From the NCBI RefSeq assembly GCF_001425055.1, contig NZ_LMDK01000020.1, positions 71,310-135,309 of the forward strand: 64,000 nt of DNA, given 5' to 3'. The position numbers were made by a program, and so were the translations under genes. Position 1 is the stretch's first letter, and every line of letters starts with the position of its first letter. Shown piece after piece: positions 9,210 through 17,585 of this stretch. Origin of the DNA: Pelomonas sp. Root1237 (lineage in GTDB: Bacteria > Pseudomonadota > Gammaproteobacteria > Burkholderiales > Burkholderiaceae_C). A model generated the notes under the pieces. It made no database searches and was not told where the DNA came from. It saw only the letters and a list, made by a program, of their open reading frames with translations.

Positions 9210-9820
9210 TGACGTGGGCGACCGGTCGTGTCGCTGGCGCCGTGGGCAGGTAGCTGATCACGCTGCGGTTCGCTGCGCGCCAACTCGGCCTGCAGGGCTT
9301 CGAGCTCGGCCTGCTCTTCCGACTCTGTGACCATCACGAGGTCGCTCTCCTCGAGGTTGCCGGTCAGTAGCCGTGCGAGCTGCAACAGCAGCAGGATGCC
9401 GGCGCAGACAGAGAAGACCACGCCCGGCGCATAGAAGATGGCCATGGATGCGCCGGTCACCGGCGCTGCCACGTCCAGGTTGATGCGAGCCTGTTGCCAA
9501 CTGCCCTGAAGGAACAGCCAGGTCAGGTACAGCATGAGAACGTGGCCCAGCACCATGCAGGCCTTCTTGCCCGCCACAGGCAGGCGCGACACGAGCATGT
9601 CGGTGCCCAGGTGTGCACCGTCCTTCATCGCCACCACGGCGCCCATGAAGCACAGCCAGACGAACAGCCAGCGCGAGACTTCTTCGCTGACGGCGATGCC
9701 GGAGTTGAAGGCATAGCGCAGCACGACGTTGCCGAACACGAGCACCACCATCACGGCGAGCGCAGCGCCGATCAGCAGGTCGATAGCGCGGCAAAGCCGC
9801 TGGATGGCGGCGTCGATCAA
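9206..9820 (-). CDS. dctQ: TRAP transporter small permease (DctQ-type)
   Basis: The 204-residue protein has four hydrophobic segments in about residues 10-165: LLIGAALAVMVVLVFGNVVLRY, the SEEVSRWLFVWLCFMGAVVAM segment typical of the family, and two more. A charged cytoplasmic tail (about 40 residues) ends the protein, longer than in many DctQ proteins. The start is TTG at 9820, preceded at close range by a GGGGAAGG purine run; no ATG gives the full first helix. It partners DctM, whose start overlaps this stop codon. Confidence 0.92.
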   Translation of the reverse strand: MIDAAIQRLCRAIDLLIGAALAVMVVLVFGNVVLRYAFNSGIAVSEEVSRWLFVWLCFMGAVVAMKDGAHLGTDMLVSRLPVAGKKACMVLGHVLMLYLTWLFLQGSWQQARINLDVAAPVTGASMAIFYAPGVVFSVCAGILLLLQLARLLTGNLEESDLVMVTESEEQAELEALQAELARSEPQRDQLPAHGASDTTGRPRQ

Positions 9821-9848
9821 AGCGCCTTCCCCGTGTGACGCCCGGCTC

Positions 9849-11063
9849 TCACAGGCGCGTCCCCTGCAGCAGGCCTCGTTCAGCCAGGTTGCCGATGAGG
9901 GCGCGCAGGCCGAAGCGCCATGGCGGCGCCGTCTCGCAATGCGTCACGCGGTTTTGCAGGCTGCCCAGCCAGTGGCTGTGGATGGTGACCACGTCGCCCA
10001 ACTTGTGGGTGAAGCCGCTGCCGGGCTCGTCACGGTCTTCAGTGGGCGCGAACAGCGTGCCCAGGAACAGCATGAAGCCGTCGGGGTATTGGTGGCACGC
10101 CATCGTCTGGGCCACCAGGTCGACCGGGTCGCGGCTGATCTTGGCCATGGTGTTGATGCCGCGCAGCGTGAAGCCGTCGTCCCCGCTCACGTGCAGGTGC
10201 ACGGTCTCGCGGCGCACCTCGTCCAGGCCGAACGGGCCGTCGAACAGGCGGATGAAAGGGCCGATGGCACAGGAGGCGTTGTTGTCCTTGGCCTTGCCGA
10301 GCAGCAGTGCGCTGCGACCTTCGATGTCGCGCAGGTTCACGTCGTTGCCCAGTGCCGCGCCGACGATGACGCCCCGGCTGTTGACAGCCAGCACGACCTC
10401 GGGCTCGGGGTTGTTCCAGGCGGAATCGGCGCGGATGCCGATGTCCTGGCCGTGCCCCACGGCGGCCAGCACCGGCGCTTTGGTGAAGACCTCGGCATCC
10501 GGCCCGATGCCGACCTCCAGGTACTGCGACCACAGGTTCTTCTGCTGCAGCAGCGTCTTCAGCGCCTGCGCCTGCGGTGACCCGGGGCGGATGTCGGCCA
10601 GGCTGTCGCCGATCAGCGCCAGCACCTGGCTGCGCAGCGCCTGGGCACGACTGGCATCGCCGCGCGCCTGCTCCTCGATCACACGCTCGATCAAGCTCGA
10701 GGCAAAGGTCACCCCGGCGGCCTTGACCACTTGCAGGTCGCACGGCGCCAGCAGCCACGGCAAAGCCGGGTCGCGGCCTTCCGCCTTGCTGTTGTCCAGC
10801 AGCGCATCGACGCTGCACAGCAATTCGCCGGTCACCGAGCGCACGGCCGACGCGGGATCGTCTGTCTCGAGCAAGGTGCTCATGGTGGCGAAGTGCCGGC
10901 TGACGTCGAACACGCCGTCCGGGCGCTGCAGCACCACAGATGGACCACCGGGCGAGCCGGCGCGCCAGACGCGGCCCACCAGCGTGCCGGCCAGGCCGTC
11001 TTGCGGCAGCAGGGGGTGCACGCCCTCGGCGCGCGCAGGCAGGGCGGTCGTTGTCGCGGTCAT
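9849..11063 (-). CDS. FAH-fold protein, probable 2-keto-3-deoxy-sugar-acid dehydratase/hydrolase
   Basis: The 404-residue protein belongs to the fumarylacetoacetate hydrolase superfamily: a SSLIERVIEE stretch, then the metal-site region NNPEPEVVL, and GNDVNLRDIEGRSALLLGKAKDNNASCAIGP in the catalytic half. It is clearly different from the true fumarylacetoacetase at 17586-18815. Proteins of this size in the superfamily, such as Caulobacter XylX, dehydrate 2-keto-3-deoxy-pentonates in non-phosphorylative pentose breakdown. Its place inside a TRAP operon (114 bases after dctP, 28 before dctQ) suggests that the imported solute is a sugar acid handled by this enzyme. The exact substrate is not determined by the sequence. 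Confidence 0.8.
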   Translation of the reverse strand: MTATTTALPARAEGVHPLLPQDGLAGTLVGRVWRAGSPGGPSVVLQRPDGVFDVSRHFATMSTLLETDDPASAVRSVTGELLCSVDALLDNSKAEGRDPALPWLLAPCDLQVVKAAGVTFASSLIERVIEEQARGDASRAQALRSQVLALIGDSLADIRPGSPQAQALKTLLQQKNLWSQYLEVGIGPDAEVFTKAPVLAAVGHGQDIGIRADSAWNNPEPEVVLAVNSRGVIVGAALGNDVNLRDIEGRSALLLGKAKDNNASCAIGPFIRLFDGPFGLDEVRRETVHLHVSGDDGFTLRGINTMAKISRDPVDLVAQTMACHQYPDGFMLFLGTLFAPTEDRDEPGSGFTHKLGDVVTIHSHWLGSLQNRVTHCETAPPWRFGLRALIGNLAERGLLQGTRL

Positions 11064-11177
11064 TCAGGCTTCTCGGATGTTGTGAAAGGTGGGACGCGGA
11101 GCGCGTGGCGATGTCGGCAGGCCGTCGCGAACAAGGGTGGACGCCAGGCGGGCGGTTGCGCCGCCATGCGAAACAAA

Positions 11178-12197
11178 CTACTTGGCGGCTGCCGTGCCGC
11201 TGCGCACCTTGGCCAGTTCGGCATTCAACTCCGCCGTCGTGTCCTCGCCGAACTCCTTGCTGAACTTGGCCAGCACCGGCTGCAGCTTGCTGCGCATCTT
11301 GGCCTGCTCGGCCGCCGGCAGGTCGGTGATCTGCATGCCGGCCTTCTTGAGCTCGGCCAGGGCCGTCTCGGAGAACGCGCGGATGGTCTTGCGCTCGTAC
11401 AGCGTGGCTTCGCGTGCGGCGTCCTGCACGATCTTTCGTTCGTCCGCCGAGAGGCCGTCCCAGGTCTTCTTGGACATCAGCAACACCCAGGCGCTGTACA
11501 TGTGCCGCGACAGCACCATGTGTTTTTGCACTTCGTAGAACTTGCTGGCAAGGATGGTGGCGGCGGGGTTCTCCTGGCCATCCACCGCCGACTGTTCCAT
11601 CGCCGTGTACAACTCGGTGAAGGGCATCGGCGTGGCGTTCGCACCCAATGCGTTGAAGGTGTCCAGGAACAGTGGACTCTGGATGACGCGAAGCTTCAGG
11701 CCGCTCAGGTCTTCGGCGCGCTGCACCGGGCGACGCGAATTGGTGACGTGCCGGAAACCGTTTTCCCAGAAGCCCAGGCCAATCAAGCCTTTCTCGGGCA
11801 GCGTGGCCAGCAGCTTCTGGCCAAAGGGGCCGTCCAACACCGCATCGGCTTCCTGTTCGTTGTTGAACGTCAAAGGCAGGTTGATCACGCCGAAGGGCTT
11901 GACGAGGGACACGAGCGTCGAGCTGTCGGGCACGGTCATCTCGAGCGTGCCGCCGCGCAGCGCCGACGTCATGCTGATGTCGTTGCCCAGCGCGCCGCTG
12001 GCGAAAACACGCGCCACCAGCTTGCCGCCGCTCTTGGCTGCCAGCTGTTCGGCAAAGAACTTCAGCGCCTTCGCCTGAGGATGGTCCTCGCTGAGGCCGA
12101 TGCCGATCTTGAACACGTGTTCCTTGATTTGCGCCGAAGCGGGGCCGGCGAGCGCGGCGAGCAGGGCAGCGGCGAGGCCGAGGGATCTGATTTGCAT
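11178..12197 (-). CDS. dctP: TRAP transporter substrate-binding protein (DctP-type)
   Basis: The 339-residue protein has a signal peptide (MQIRSLGLAAALLAALAGPASA) and a periplasmic DctP fold: KIGIGLSEDHPQ at the mature N terminus, then FASGALGNDISMTSALRGGTLEM, LRVIQSPLFLDTFNALGANATPMPF and ELYTAMEQSAVDGQENP. The Arg in LRV is the conserved carboxylate-binding Arg of TRAP binding proteins, so an organic or sugar acid is the probable ligand. A GGAG lies five bases before the ATG. It is the first gene of the operon, divergent from the LysR gene across 143 bases that must hold both promoters. Confidence 0.93.
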   Translation of the reverse strand: MQIRSLGLAAALLAALAGPASAQIKEHVFKIGIGLSEDHPQAKALKFFAEQLAAKSGGKLVARVFASGALGNDISMTSALRGGTLEMTVPDSSTLVSLVKPFGVINLPLTFNNEQEADAVLDGPFGQKLLATLPEKGLIGLGFWENGFRHVTNSRRPVQRAEDLSGLKLRVIQSPLFLDTFNALGANATPMPFTELYTAMEQSAVDGQENPAATILASKFYEVQKHMVLSRHMYSAWVLLMSKKTWDGLSADERKIVQDAAREATLYERKTIRAFSETALAELKKAGMQITDLPAAEQAKMRSKLQPVLAKFSKEFGEDTTAELNAELAKVRSGTAAAK

Positions 12198-12340
12198 GAT
12201 GTCTCCAGGATCGTGAAGTTCGGAGCGCGTGACCTTGCTCCGACCTGCCGGCCCCTCTGGGGGCGGTTCTTGATGGAGTCGGAGGCTAGGTGAGCCCCCT
12301 GGCCCAGTCCACTGAATTTTTTAGCTAGCATCCATTCCAA

Positions 12341-13312
12341 ATGCTGATGAGTTCCGACAAGCCTTCTGGGAAACCCTTGGCCGTGGCGCAACTGTCGCGG
12401 CTGCGTTTCAGGCATCTGCACTTCCTGGACATCCTGGGACGCACGCGCAATCTGCGGCTGACTGCCGAGCAGATGCACATCACCCAGCCGGCAGCGACCA
12501 AGGTGCTCATGGACATCGAGGAGATGCTGGAGTCGCGCCTGTTCGATCGCCTGCCGCGTGGCATGCGGCCGAACGAGCTGGGCCTGTTCACCTTGCGCTA
12601 CGCCCACGCGGCGTTGGACAGCCACCGCAAGTTCGTCGACGAGTTCAGCACCCTGAAGCAGGGCGGGCACGGCCATTTGACGATCGGCGCCATCTCGGGC
12701 TCGGCGGCGCACCTGCTGATTGCGGCGGTGGCCGAGCTGCAGCGCCTGCGTCCGTTGCTGGTGTTGAAGATCCTGGAACAGAGCAGCGACCAGCTGATCA
12801 TCTGGCTGGCCGAGCGCAAGATCGACGTGATGATCGGCCGTTTCACCGACAAATCGCAAAGCGACCAGTTCCAGTACGAAAGGCTCGCCGGCGAAGGATT
12901 GCAGATCACTGCCGGCGTTCACCATCCGCTGCGCGGCGTTCAGGCACCGGGGCTTTTGGAGCTCTCGCGCTGGCCGTGGATCCTCTATCCGACGTCCACG
13001 GCGCTGCGCAAGGTGTCGGACGACATCTTCAGCAGCACGGGCCTGTCGCTCACCTCGGGCATTGTCGAGACACCGTCGTTCCTGTTTGCGATCGAGCTGA
13101 TGCAGAGCACCCACATGCTGTCGCTGCAGCCTGCTGCGCTGGTGGACAAGTACGTGCGGCGGGGTCTGCTGACGCGAATTGCCGCCGACCTCCCCGATCG
13201 CATGCCCGACTTCGGCCTGATCACATTGCGAGACGAGCCCCCCAGCACCGCGGTTCAAGCGTTCACGGACGTCATTCGCAACTTGGCCGAGCAGGCGATC
13301 GCGACAGCGTAG
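12341..13312 (+). CDS. LysR-family regulator divergent from the TRAP operon
   Basis: The 323-residue protein has an N-terminal winged helix-turn-helix at about residues 20-80 (LHFLDILGRTRNLRLTAEQMHITQPAATKVLMDIEE) and an inducer-binding domain starting near GHLTIGAISGSAAHLL. The longer spacing at the N terminus and the LRFRHLHFL start resemble the GbpR/galactose-binding-regulator group of LysR proteins, which often control sugar or sugar-acid uptake. Its divergent position makes it the probable regulator of the TRAP/dehydratase operon, with the solute or its keto-deoxy product as inducer. No Shine-Dalgarno is obvious; an internal ATG two codons later is an alternative start. Confidence 0.9.
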   Translation: MLMSSDKPSGKPLAVAQLSRLRFRHLHFLDILGRTRNLRLTAEQMHITQPAATKVLMDIEEMLESRLFDRLPRGMRPNELGLFTLRYAHAALDSHRKFVDEFSTLKQGGHGHLTIGAISGSAAHLLIAAVAELQRLRPLLVLKILEQSSDQLIIWLAERKIDVMIGRFTDKSQSDQFQYERLAGEGLQITAGVHHPLRGVQAPGLLELSRWPWILYPTSTALRKVSDDIFSSTGLSLTSGIVETPSFLFAIELMQSTHMLSLQPAALVDKYVRRGLLTRIAADLPDRMPDFGLITLRDEPPSTAVQAFTDVIRNLAEQAIATA

Positions 13313-13383
13313 GTCCGCTGCCCTGCCCTCGCACCCCCGACGAGGGCTGCATCAGCAGCCGCGGCGAGCCCCGGACGACAGCC

Positions 13384-14703
13384 TCACCATTTCCTGAGCC
13401 GGCTGCCGAACAGCGCGTAGAACAGGATGAGCCCGTACCAGGGCAGCATGACCCAGTAGCCCCGCTGCGGCGTCCACACATCGGCGAAGTGGCCGTAGAG
13501 CATGGGGATCAGCGCACCGCCCGCGATGCCCATGATGAGCAGGGCCGAACCGGCCGCCGTGTACTTGCCCAGGCCTTCGAGCGCCAGCGGCCAGATGGAC
13601 GGCCAGACCAGCGCGTTGGACAGGCCTAGCATGGCGAGGAAGAACACCGTGTTCGGGACCGACGGCACGCCGGCCCAACCCAGCAGGGCCTGCGAGATGC
13701 CCGACTCCGTCGGCGACGACATGGCCACGCCGAGCACGAAGGCGATGCCGCTGACGGCCGAGAAGATCAGGGCCAGACGCTGTGACATCCAGCGCGGAAT
13801 CAGCGCCACGCCGAGCAGATAGCCCAGCACCATGAAGCCCATGGTGTAGGACGTCAACACGCCGTAGTGGGCCACGCCAAGTTCACGGCCATACAGGCCG
13901 ATGGTGTCGCCGGCGATGACTTCCACACCGACATAGCCGAACAAGGCCATCGCACCGAGCACCACCTGCGGATGCTGGAAGACACCCCAGCGCTTCACGG
14001 CACCGGTGGGTGCATCAGCCGCTTCCAGCTCGGGCTCGCGCAGCGACGAGAAGTGGATGAGCGCCATGAAGATGACCAACCCCACGGCCATCACCGCATA
14101 GGGAAAGACCAGGCGCTGCGACAGCTCGTTGCGCAGCGCTTCGCGCCCCGCCGCATCGACCGCCGCAAGCGCCGACTCGGAGAAGCGCTCCATGCCGGAC
14201 AGGATCAGCGCCGAGAACACCAGCGGCACGACGATGCCGGCGCCCTTGTTGAACAGGCCCATGATCGAGATGCGCATGGCCGCGCTCTCGCGCGAGCCGA
14301 TGCAGACGATGTAGGGGTTGATGGCGGTCTGCATCAGCGTCATGCCGCTGGCGAGGGTGAACAGGGCCAGCAGGAAAACCGCGTACTGCCCCGACTTGGC
14401 CGCCGGGATGAAAGCCAGCGCACCGATGGCCATGACGCCGAGAGCAGCCGTCATGCCGCGCTTGTAGCCGATGCGCGCCAGGATGGCCGCGCTCGGCAGG
14501 GCCATCACCGTGTAGGCGATGTAGAAGGCAAACGCCACCCACAGCGCCTGGAAGTTGTTCAGCTCGCAGACGATCTTCAGGAAGGGGATCAGGGAGCCGT
14601 TCAGCCAGGTGACAAAGCCGAGGATGAAGAACATCAGGCCGATGAAGATCATCGGCAGCAGCACGCCCTGGCCTGCCGTGGATGTGAGGGTTTTGGTGTG
14701 CAT
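13384..14703 (-). CDS. Sugar permease of the FucP type (major facilitator superfamily)
   Basis: The 439-residue protein has twelve hydrophobic segments. The N-terminal motif GLMFFILGFVTWLNG, the segment LKIVCELNNFQALWVAFAFYIAY, and TLMQTAINPYIV between helices four and five are characteristic of the FucP/GluP group of proton-coupled fucose, glucose and galactose permeases. I chose ATG 14703 because the family's first helix begins about 15 residues after it; a longer frame from 14943 would add about 80 non-family residues. The gene follows the TonB receptor by 74 bases on the same strand, so the two probably form an outer- plus inner-membrane uptake pair for one sugar. Confidence 0.9.
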   Translation of the reverse strand: MHTKTLTSTAGQGVLLPMIFIGLMFFILGFVTWLNGSLIPFLKIVCELNNFQALWVAFAFYIAYTVMALPSAAILARIGYKRGMTAALGVMAIGALAFIPAAKSGQYAVFLLALFTLASGMTLMQTAINPYIVCIGSRESAAMRISIMGLFNKGAGIVVPLVFSALILSGMERFSESALAAVDAAGREALRNELSQRLVFPYAVMAVGLVIFMALIHFSSLREPELEAADAPTGAVKRWGVFQHPQVVLGAMALFGYVGVEVIAGDTIGLYGRELGVAHYGVLTSYTMGFMVLGYLLGVALIPRWMSQRLALIFSAVSGIAFVLGVAMSSPTESGISQALLGWAGVPSVPNTVFFLAMLGLSNALVWPSIWPLALEGLGKYTAAGSALLIMGIAGGALIPMLYGHFADVWTPQRGYWVMLPWYGLILFYALFGSRLRKW

Positions 14704-14777
14704 TTGAGAAGGCGTCAGGCAAGGGCTGGCAGCGGTGGGTGTACACCGCCGCCAGGAACCGCAACAGAGGTCGAACC

Positions 14778-17363
14778 TTAGAACTTGGCTCGCACGCCGA
14801 CGCTGTAGCGAGCGCCGTTTTCGTACACGCCCACCGGGATGCCATCGACCGTGTTGGACTTGATGACCTCGTTGTTGAGGTTGACCGCGCTGGCGTAGAG
14901 GGCGATCTTGGGTGTCACGTCCCAGCTGGCCGACGCATCCCACTGGCCATAGGCGCTGTTGACGACCTGGCCGCCCATCTCCACGTTGCCATAGCTCTTG
15001 GAGCGGTAGTTGTACGAGACGCGCAGCGTGATGGGGCCCTGCTCGTAGTAGCCGCTGAAGTTGAACTGGTCACGCGAGTTGCCCAGCACCTTCAGGCGCG
15101 GCTGGCCGGCCACGGCGCCGGCCTTGGCGTCGGTGAAGGTGTAGTTCACGACGGTGCCGAAGCCGGTGTTGCCGAAGGGCTGCTGCCACTGCAGCTCGAA
15201 GCCCTTGATGTCGGCGCCGTTGTCGGCGTTGTAGGGGCGCTCGATGGTCAAGGTCTCGCTGCCCACCTGCTCGGACTTGGAAGCCTTGTAGGTGAAGGTG
15301 TCGAGCTTCTTGATGAAGAAGGTGCCCGAGATCAAAGCCGCATCGGCGTAGTACCACTCGGCGCCGATCTCGGCCTGGTTGGCGTGCACCGGCTTGAGCA
15401 GCGGGTTGCCGGCATAGCCCTTGGACAGCACGGTGCCGTCGCGACGCATGCCTGGGCTGAGCAGGTCGAAGGTCTGGCGGGCCATGGCGCGCGAGACCGA
15501 ACCGCGCAGGATGAGCTGCTTGCTGAGGTCGTAGACGACGTTCAGGCTGGGCAGCGCATCGGTGTAGTTGTTGCCGACGCTGGTGGGCGAGAAGCCGCCG
15601 CTGGCGTTGCCGAGGTAGCCGTCCGAGGTCTGCTGCGTGCGCACGAAGCGCAGGCCGAAATCACCGCGCAACTGCCCCATCGCATAGTCGGCCTTGGCGT
15701 AGACGGCGCTGATGCGCTCCTTGATCTGGTAGTTCTCGTTGAGCACATCCTTGTACGTCATGGCCTTGTCGAACATTGGGATGCCCTTGCTCGCAACCAG
15801 CGCGTCGTCATACCAGGCGTATTGGGTCAGCGCGTCGGACGTGGCCGCCGCCTGGCTCAGCAGCGGCGAGGGGCCGGTGGACAGGTCAGACAGGCTGAAC
15901 GACTGCCAGCCCGTGGAGCCTGGGCCGGCGGTGCCCTGGATGCGGGTGTTCTTCAGCGTGTTGTCGCGCAGCTTGATACCCAGCTTCACGGCCTTGATGA
16001 CGCCACTGTCGAGATCGAAGGTCACGTCGCCCTGGGCGTAGTTCTCCTTGGCCTCCATGCGGCGGATGCGGTCGTCGCCGGCCTTGAGCGTCAACACCTT
16101 GGGGTCAAGCGGGCTGATGTCGAGGTACTTCACGCCGTAGTGATCCGGCCCGAGCGAGATCGTCGTGCGCGTGTCGCCCTCCATCCAGAAGTGACGGTCA
16201 TGCGAGCTGCCGCCCGAGCTGTTGGTGGTGCCGACCTGGCCATGGAGCTGCCAGTTGCCGCCCTGGTAGCTGCCGTCCAGATCTGCCACGCGGGACTTGA
16301 TGTAGCTCTCGCGGTAGATGGGCTCGAAGGACACGCCGGTCTTGGGGCCAAAGGTGCCGCCCACCAGCGCCTTGCTGCCGTCGGCCACGGTGATGAACTT
16401 CGGGTCGACGGCGCTGATGACGCCGCCCACCGCCAGGCCGCCGGCCTGCCAGAGGTAGTTCTGGTTGTTGTTGTTCATCTTCATGTCCGAATCCATCAGG
16501 TTCAGGACGATGTCGGTGGCCGGGCTGGGCTGGAACTGCAGCGCCAGGTTGGTCGTCGTACGCTCGCGCTCCTGGCGGAAGATGGCCGAGCCGCCGCCCC
16601 AGGAGGCATAGGCGTTGGTGACGGCGCCGTTCTGGTCCTTCACGTCGTACTTGCCGTCGGAGAACTGCTCCAGGCCGTCGCGGCGCATGTGGCGCTTCTG
16701 GCTGCTGATGGCCAGCAGCACGCCGAAGGTCTTGTCGTCGCTCTTCCAGTTCAACAGGCCCGAGACCTGCGGGTCGGTCTTGCCGGGCAGCTTGCTGTAC
16801 ATCGCCTCGGCCGAGGCCTGCAGCGTCAACTGATCCTTGAAGGCCAGGGGCTTGCGGGTCTTGACGATGACGAGGCCGCCGATGCTGCCTTCATCCAGGT
16901 CGGCCGACGGGCTCTTGAACACGTCCAGGCTGCCGACGATCTCGGAGGGCAGCACGTCGTAGTTGAAGCTGCGCGTCTGCGGCTCGTTCAGCCACCACTC
17001 CGACGACGCGACGGACTGGCCGTTGAGCTGCGTCATGTTGAGGTTCTTGTCGGTGCCGCGCACGAAGATGGCCTTGCCTTCACCCCAGATGCGGTCCACC
17101 GAGATGCCGGGCACGCGCTGCAGCGAGTCGGCCACGTTCTTGTCGGGGAACTTGCCCACGTCCTCGGCGCTGATGCTGTCGACGATGTTCTGCGACTCGC
17201 GCTTCTCGGCGAGGTTCTTCTTCAGCGTGGCCCGCACGCCGCGGATCTCGACGGTGTCGAGCTGCTGGGCGGCGTCCTGGGCCATGGCGCCAAGCGCTGT
17301 CGCGCCGAGTGCCAGGCCGATAAGTCGGGGCAAGAGAAGGGGCTTGAAGTGAGGCTTGGCCAC
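14778..17363 (-). CDS. TonB-dependent outer-membrane receptor (carbohydrate type)
   Basis: The start is GTG at 17363: an AGGAG lies exactly seven bases upstream, and the signal peptide follows at once (PLLLPRLIGLALGATALGAMAQ). The upstream extension has neither. The 861-residue protein carries a TonB-box-like segment (LDTVEIRG), a plug domain (AEDVGKFPDKNVADSLQRVPGI; IFVRGTDKNL; DVFKSPSADLDEGSIGGLV) and a 22-strand-type barrel ending in Phe. The KFPDKNVADSLQRVPGI theme is typical of the Xanthomonas/Caulobacter group of oligosaccharide receptors. Its co-directional FucP permease suggests a shared sugar substrate. Two palindromes (17388-17401 and 17554-17578) lie upstream. Confidence 0.94.
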   Translation of the reverse strand: MAKPHFKPLLLPRLIGLALGATALGAMAQDAAQQLDTVEIRGVRATLKKNLAEKRESQNIVDSISAEDVGKFPDKNVADSLQRVPGISVDRIWGEGKAIFVRGTDKNLNMTQLNGQSVASSEWWLNEPQTRSFNYDVLPSEIVGSLDVFKSPSADLDEGSIGGLVIVKTRKPLAFKDQLTLQASAEAMYSKLPGKTDPQVSGLLNWKSDDKTFGVLLAISSQKRHMRRDGLEQFSDGKYDVKDQNGAVTNAYASWGGGSAIFRQERERTTTNLALQFQPSPATDIVLNLMDSDMKMNNNNQNYLWQAGGLAVGGVISAVDPKFITVADGSKALVGGTFGPKTGVSFEPIYRESYIKSRVADLDGSYQGGNWQLHGQVGTTNSSGGSSHDRHFWMEGDTRTTISLGPDHYGVKYLDISPLDPKVLTLKAGDDRIRRMEAKENYAQGDVTFDLDSGVIKAVKLGIKLRDNTLKNTRIQGTAGPGSTGWQSFSLSDLSTGPSPLLSQAAATSDALTQYAWYDDALVASKGIPMFDKAMTYKDVLNENYQIKERISAVYAKADYAMGQLRGDFGLRFVRTQQTSDGYLGNASGGFSPTSVGNNYTDALPSLNVVYDLSKQLILRGSVSRAMARQTFDLLSPGMRRDGTVLSKGYAGNPLLKPVHANQAEIGAEWYYADAALISGTFFIKKLDTFTYKASKSEQVGSETLTIERPYNADNGADIKGFELQWQQPFGNTGFGTVVNYTFTDAKAGAVAGQPRLKVLGNSRDQFNFSGYYEQGPITLRVSYNYRSKSYGNVEMGGQVVNSAYGQWDASASWDVTPKIALYASAVNLNNEVIKSNTVDGIPVGVYENGARYSVGVRAKF

Positions 17364-17387
17364 GTAGGTGCTCCTGGGCAACGAGTT

Positions 17388-17401
17388 TTGTTGGACAACA
17401 A
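17388..17401. promoter_or_regulatory. Palindrome just upstream of the TonB receptor start
   Basis: TTGTTG and CAACAA form perfect arms around GA, about 25 bases before the GTG start. The 10-mer GTCCAACAAA (minus strand) recurs about 150 bases further upstream. A repressor site near the transcription start is plausible but unproven. Confidence 0.35.
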
Positions 17402-17553
17402 GGGGCCTCGCCCATGGCAGATGTGCCATCGGGTGGGGCTCAACTCAGAAGGCCAGGGCTGCGTTGTCTCTTGTCGTCAGACCCTGGCCAGTGCCCGCAA
17501 TCTAGCGGCGGCGCTCACACCTGGAGCAAGGCGTTGCGCTTTGTTGGACTTCA

Positions 17554-17578
17554 TTGCGCCGACGTTACGTTGGCGCAA
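17554..17578. promoter_or_regulatory. 25-bp near-perfect palindrome between fahA and the TonB receptor
   Basis: Twelve-base arms (TTGCGCCGACGT and ACGTTGGCGCAA) meet around a single T with one mismatch. It starts eight bases after the fahA stop. No T-run follows in either direction, so it is either an imperfect terminator for the homogentisate operon or a distal operator for the receptor-permease operon. Confidence 0.5.
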
Positions 17579-17585
17579 GACAGGG

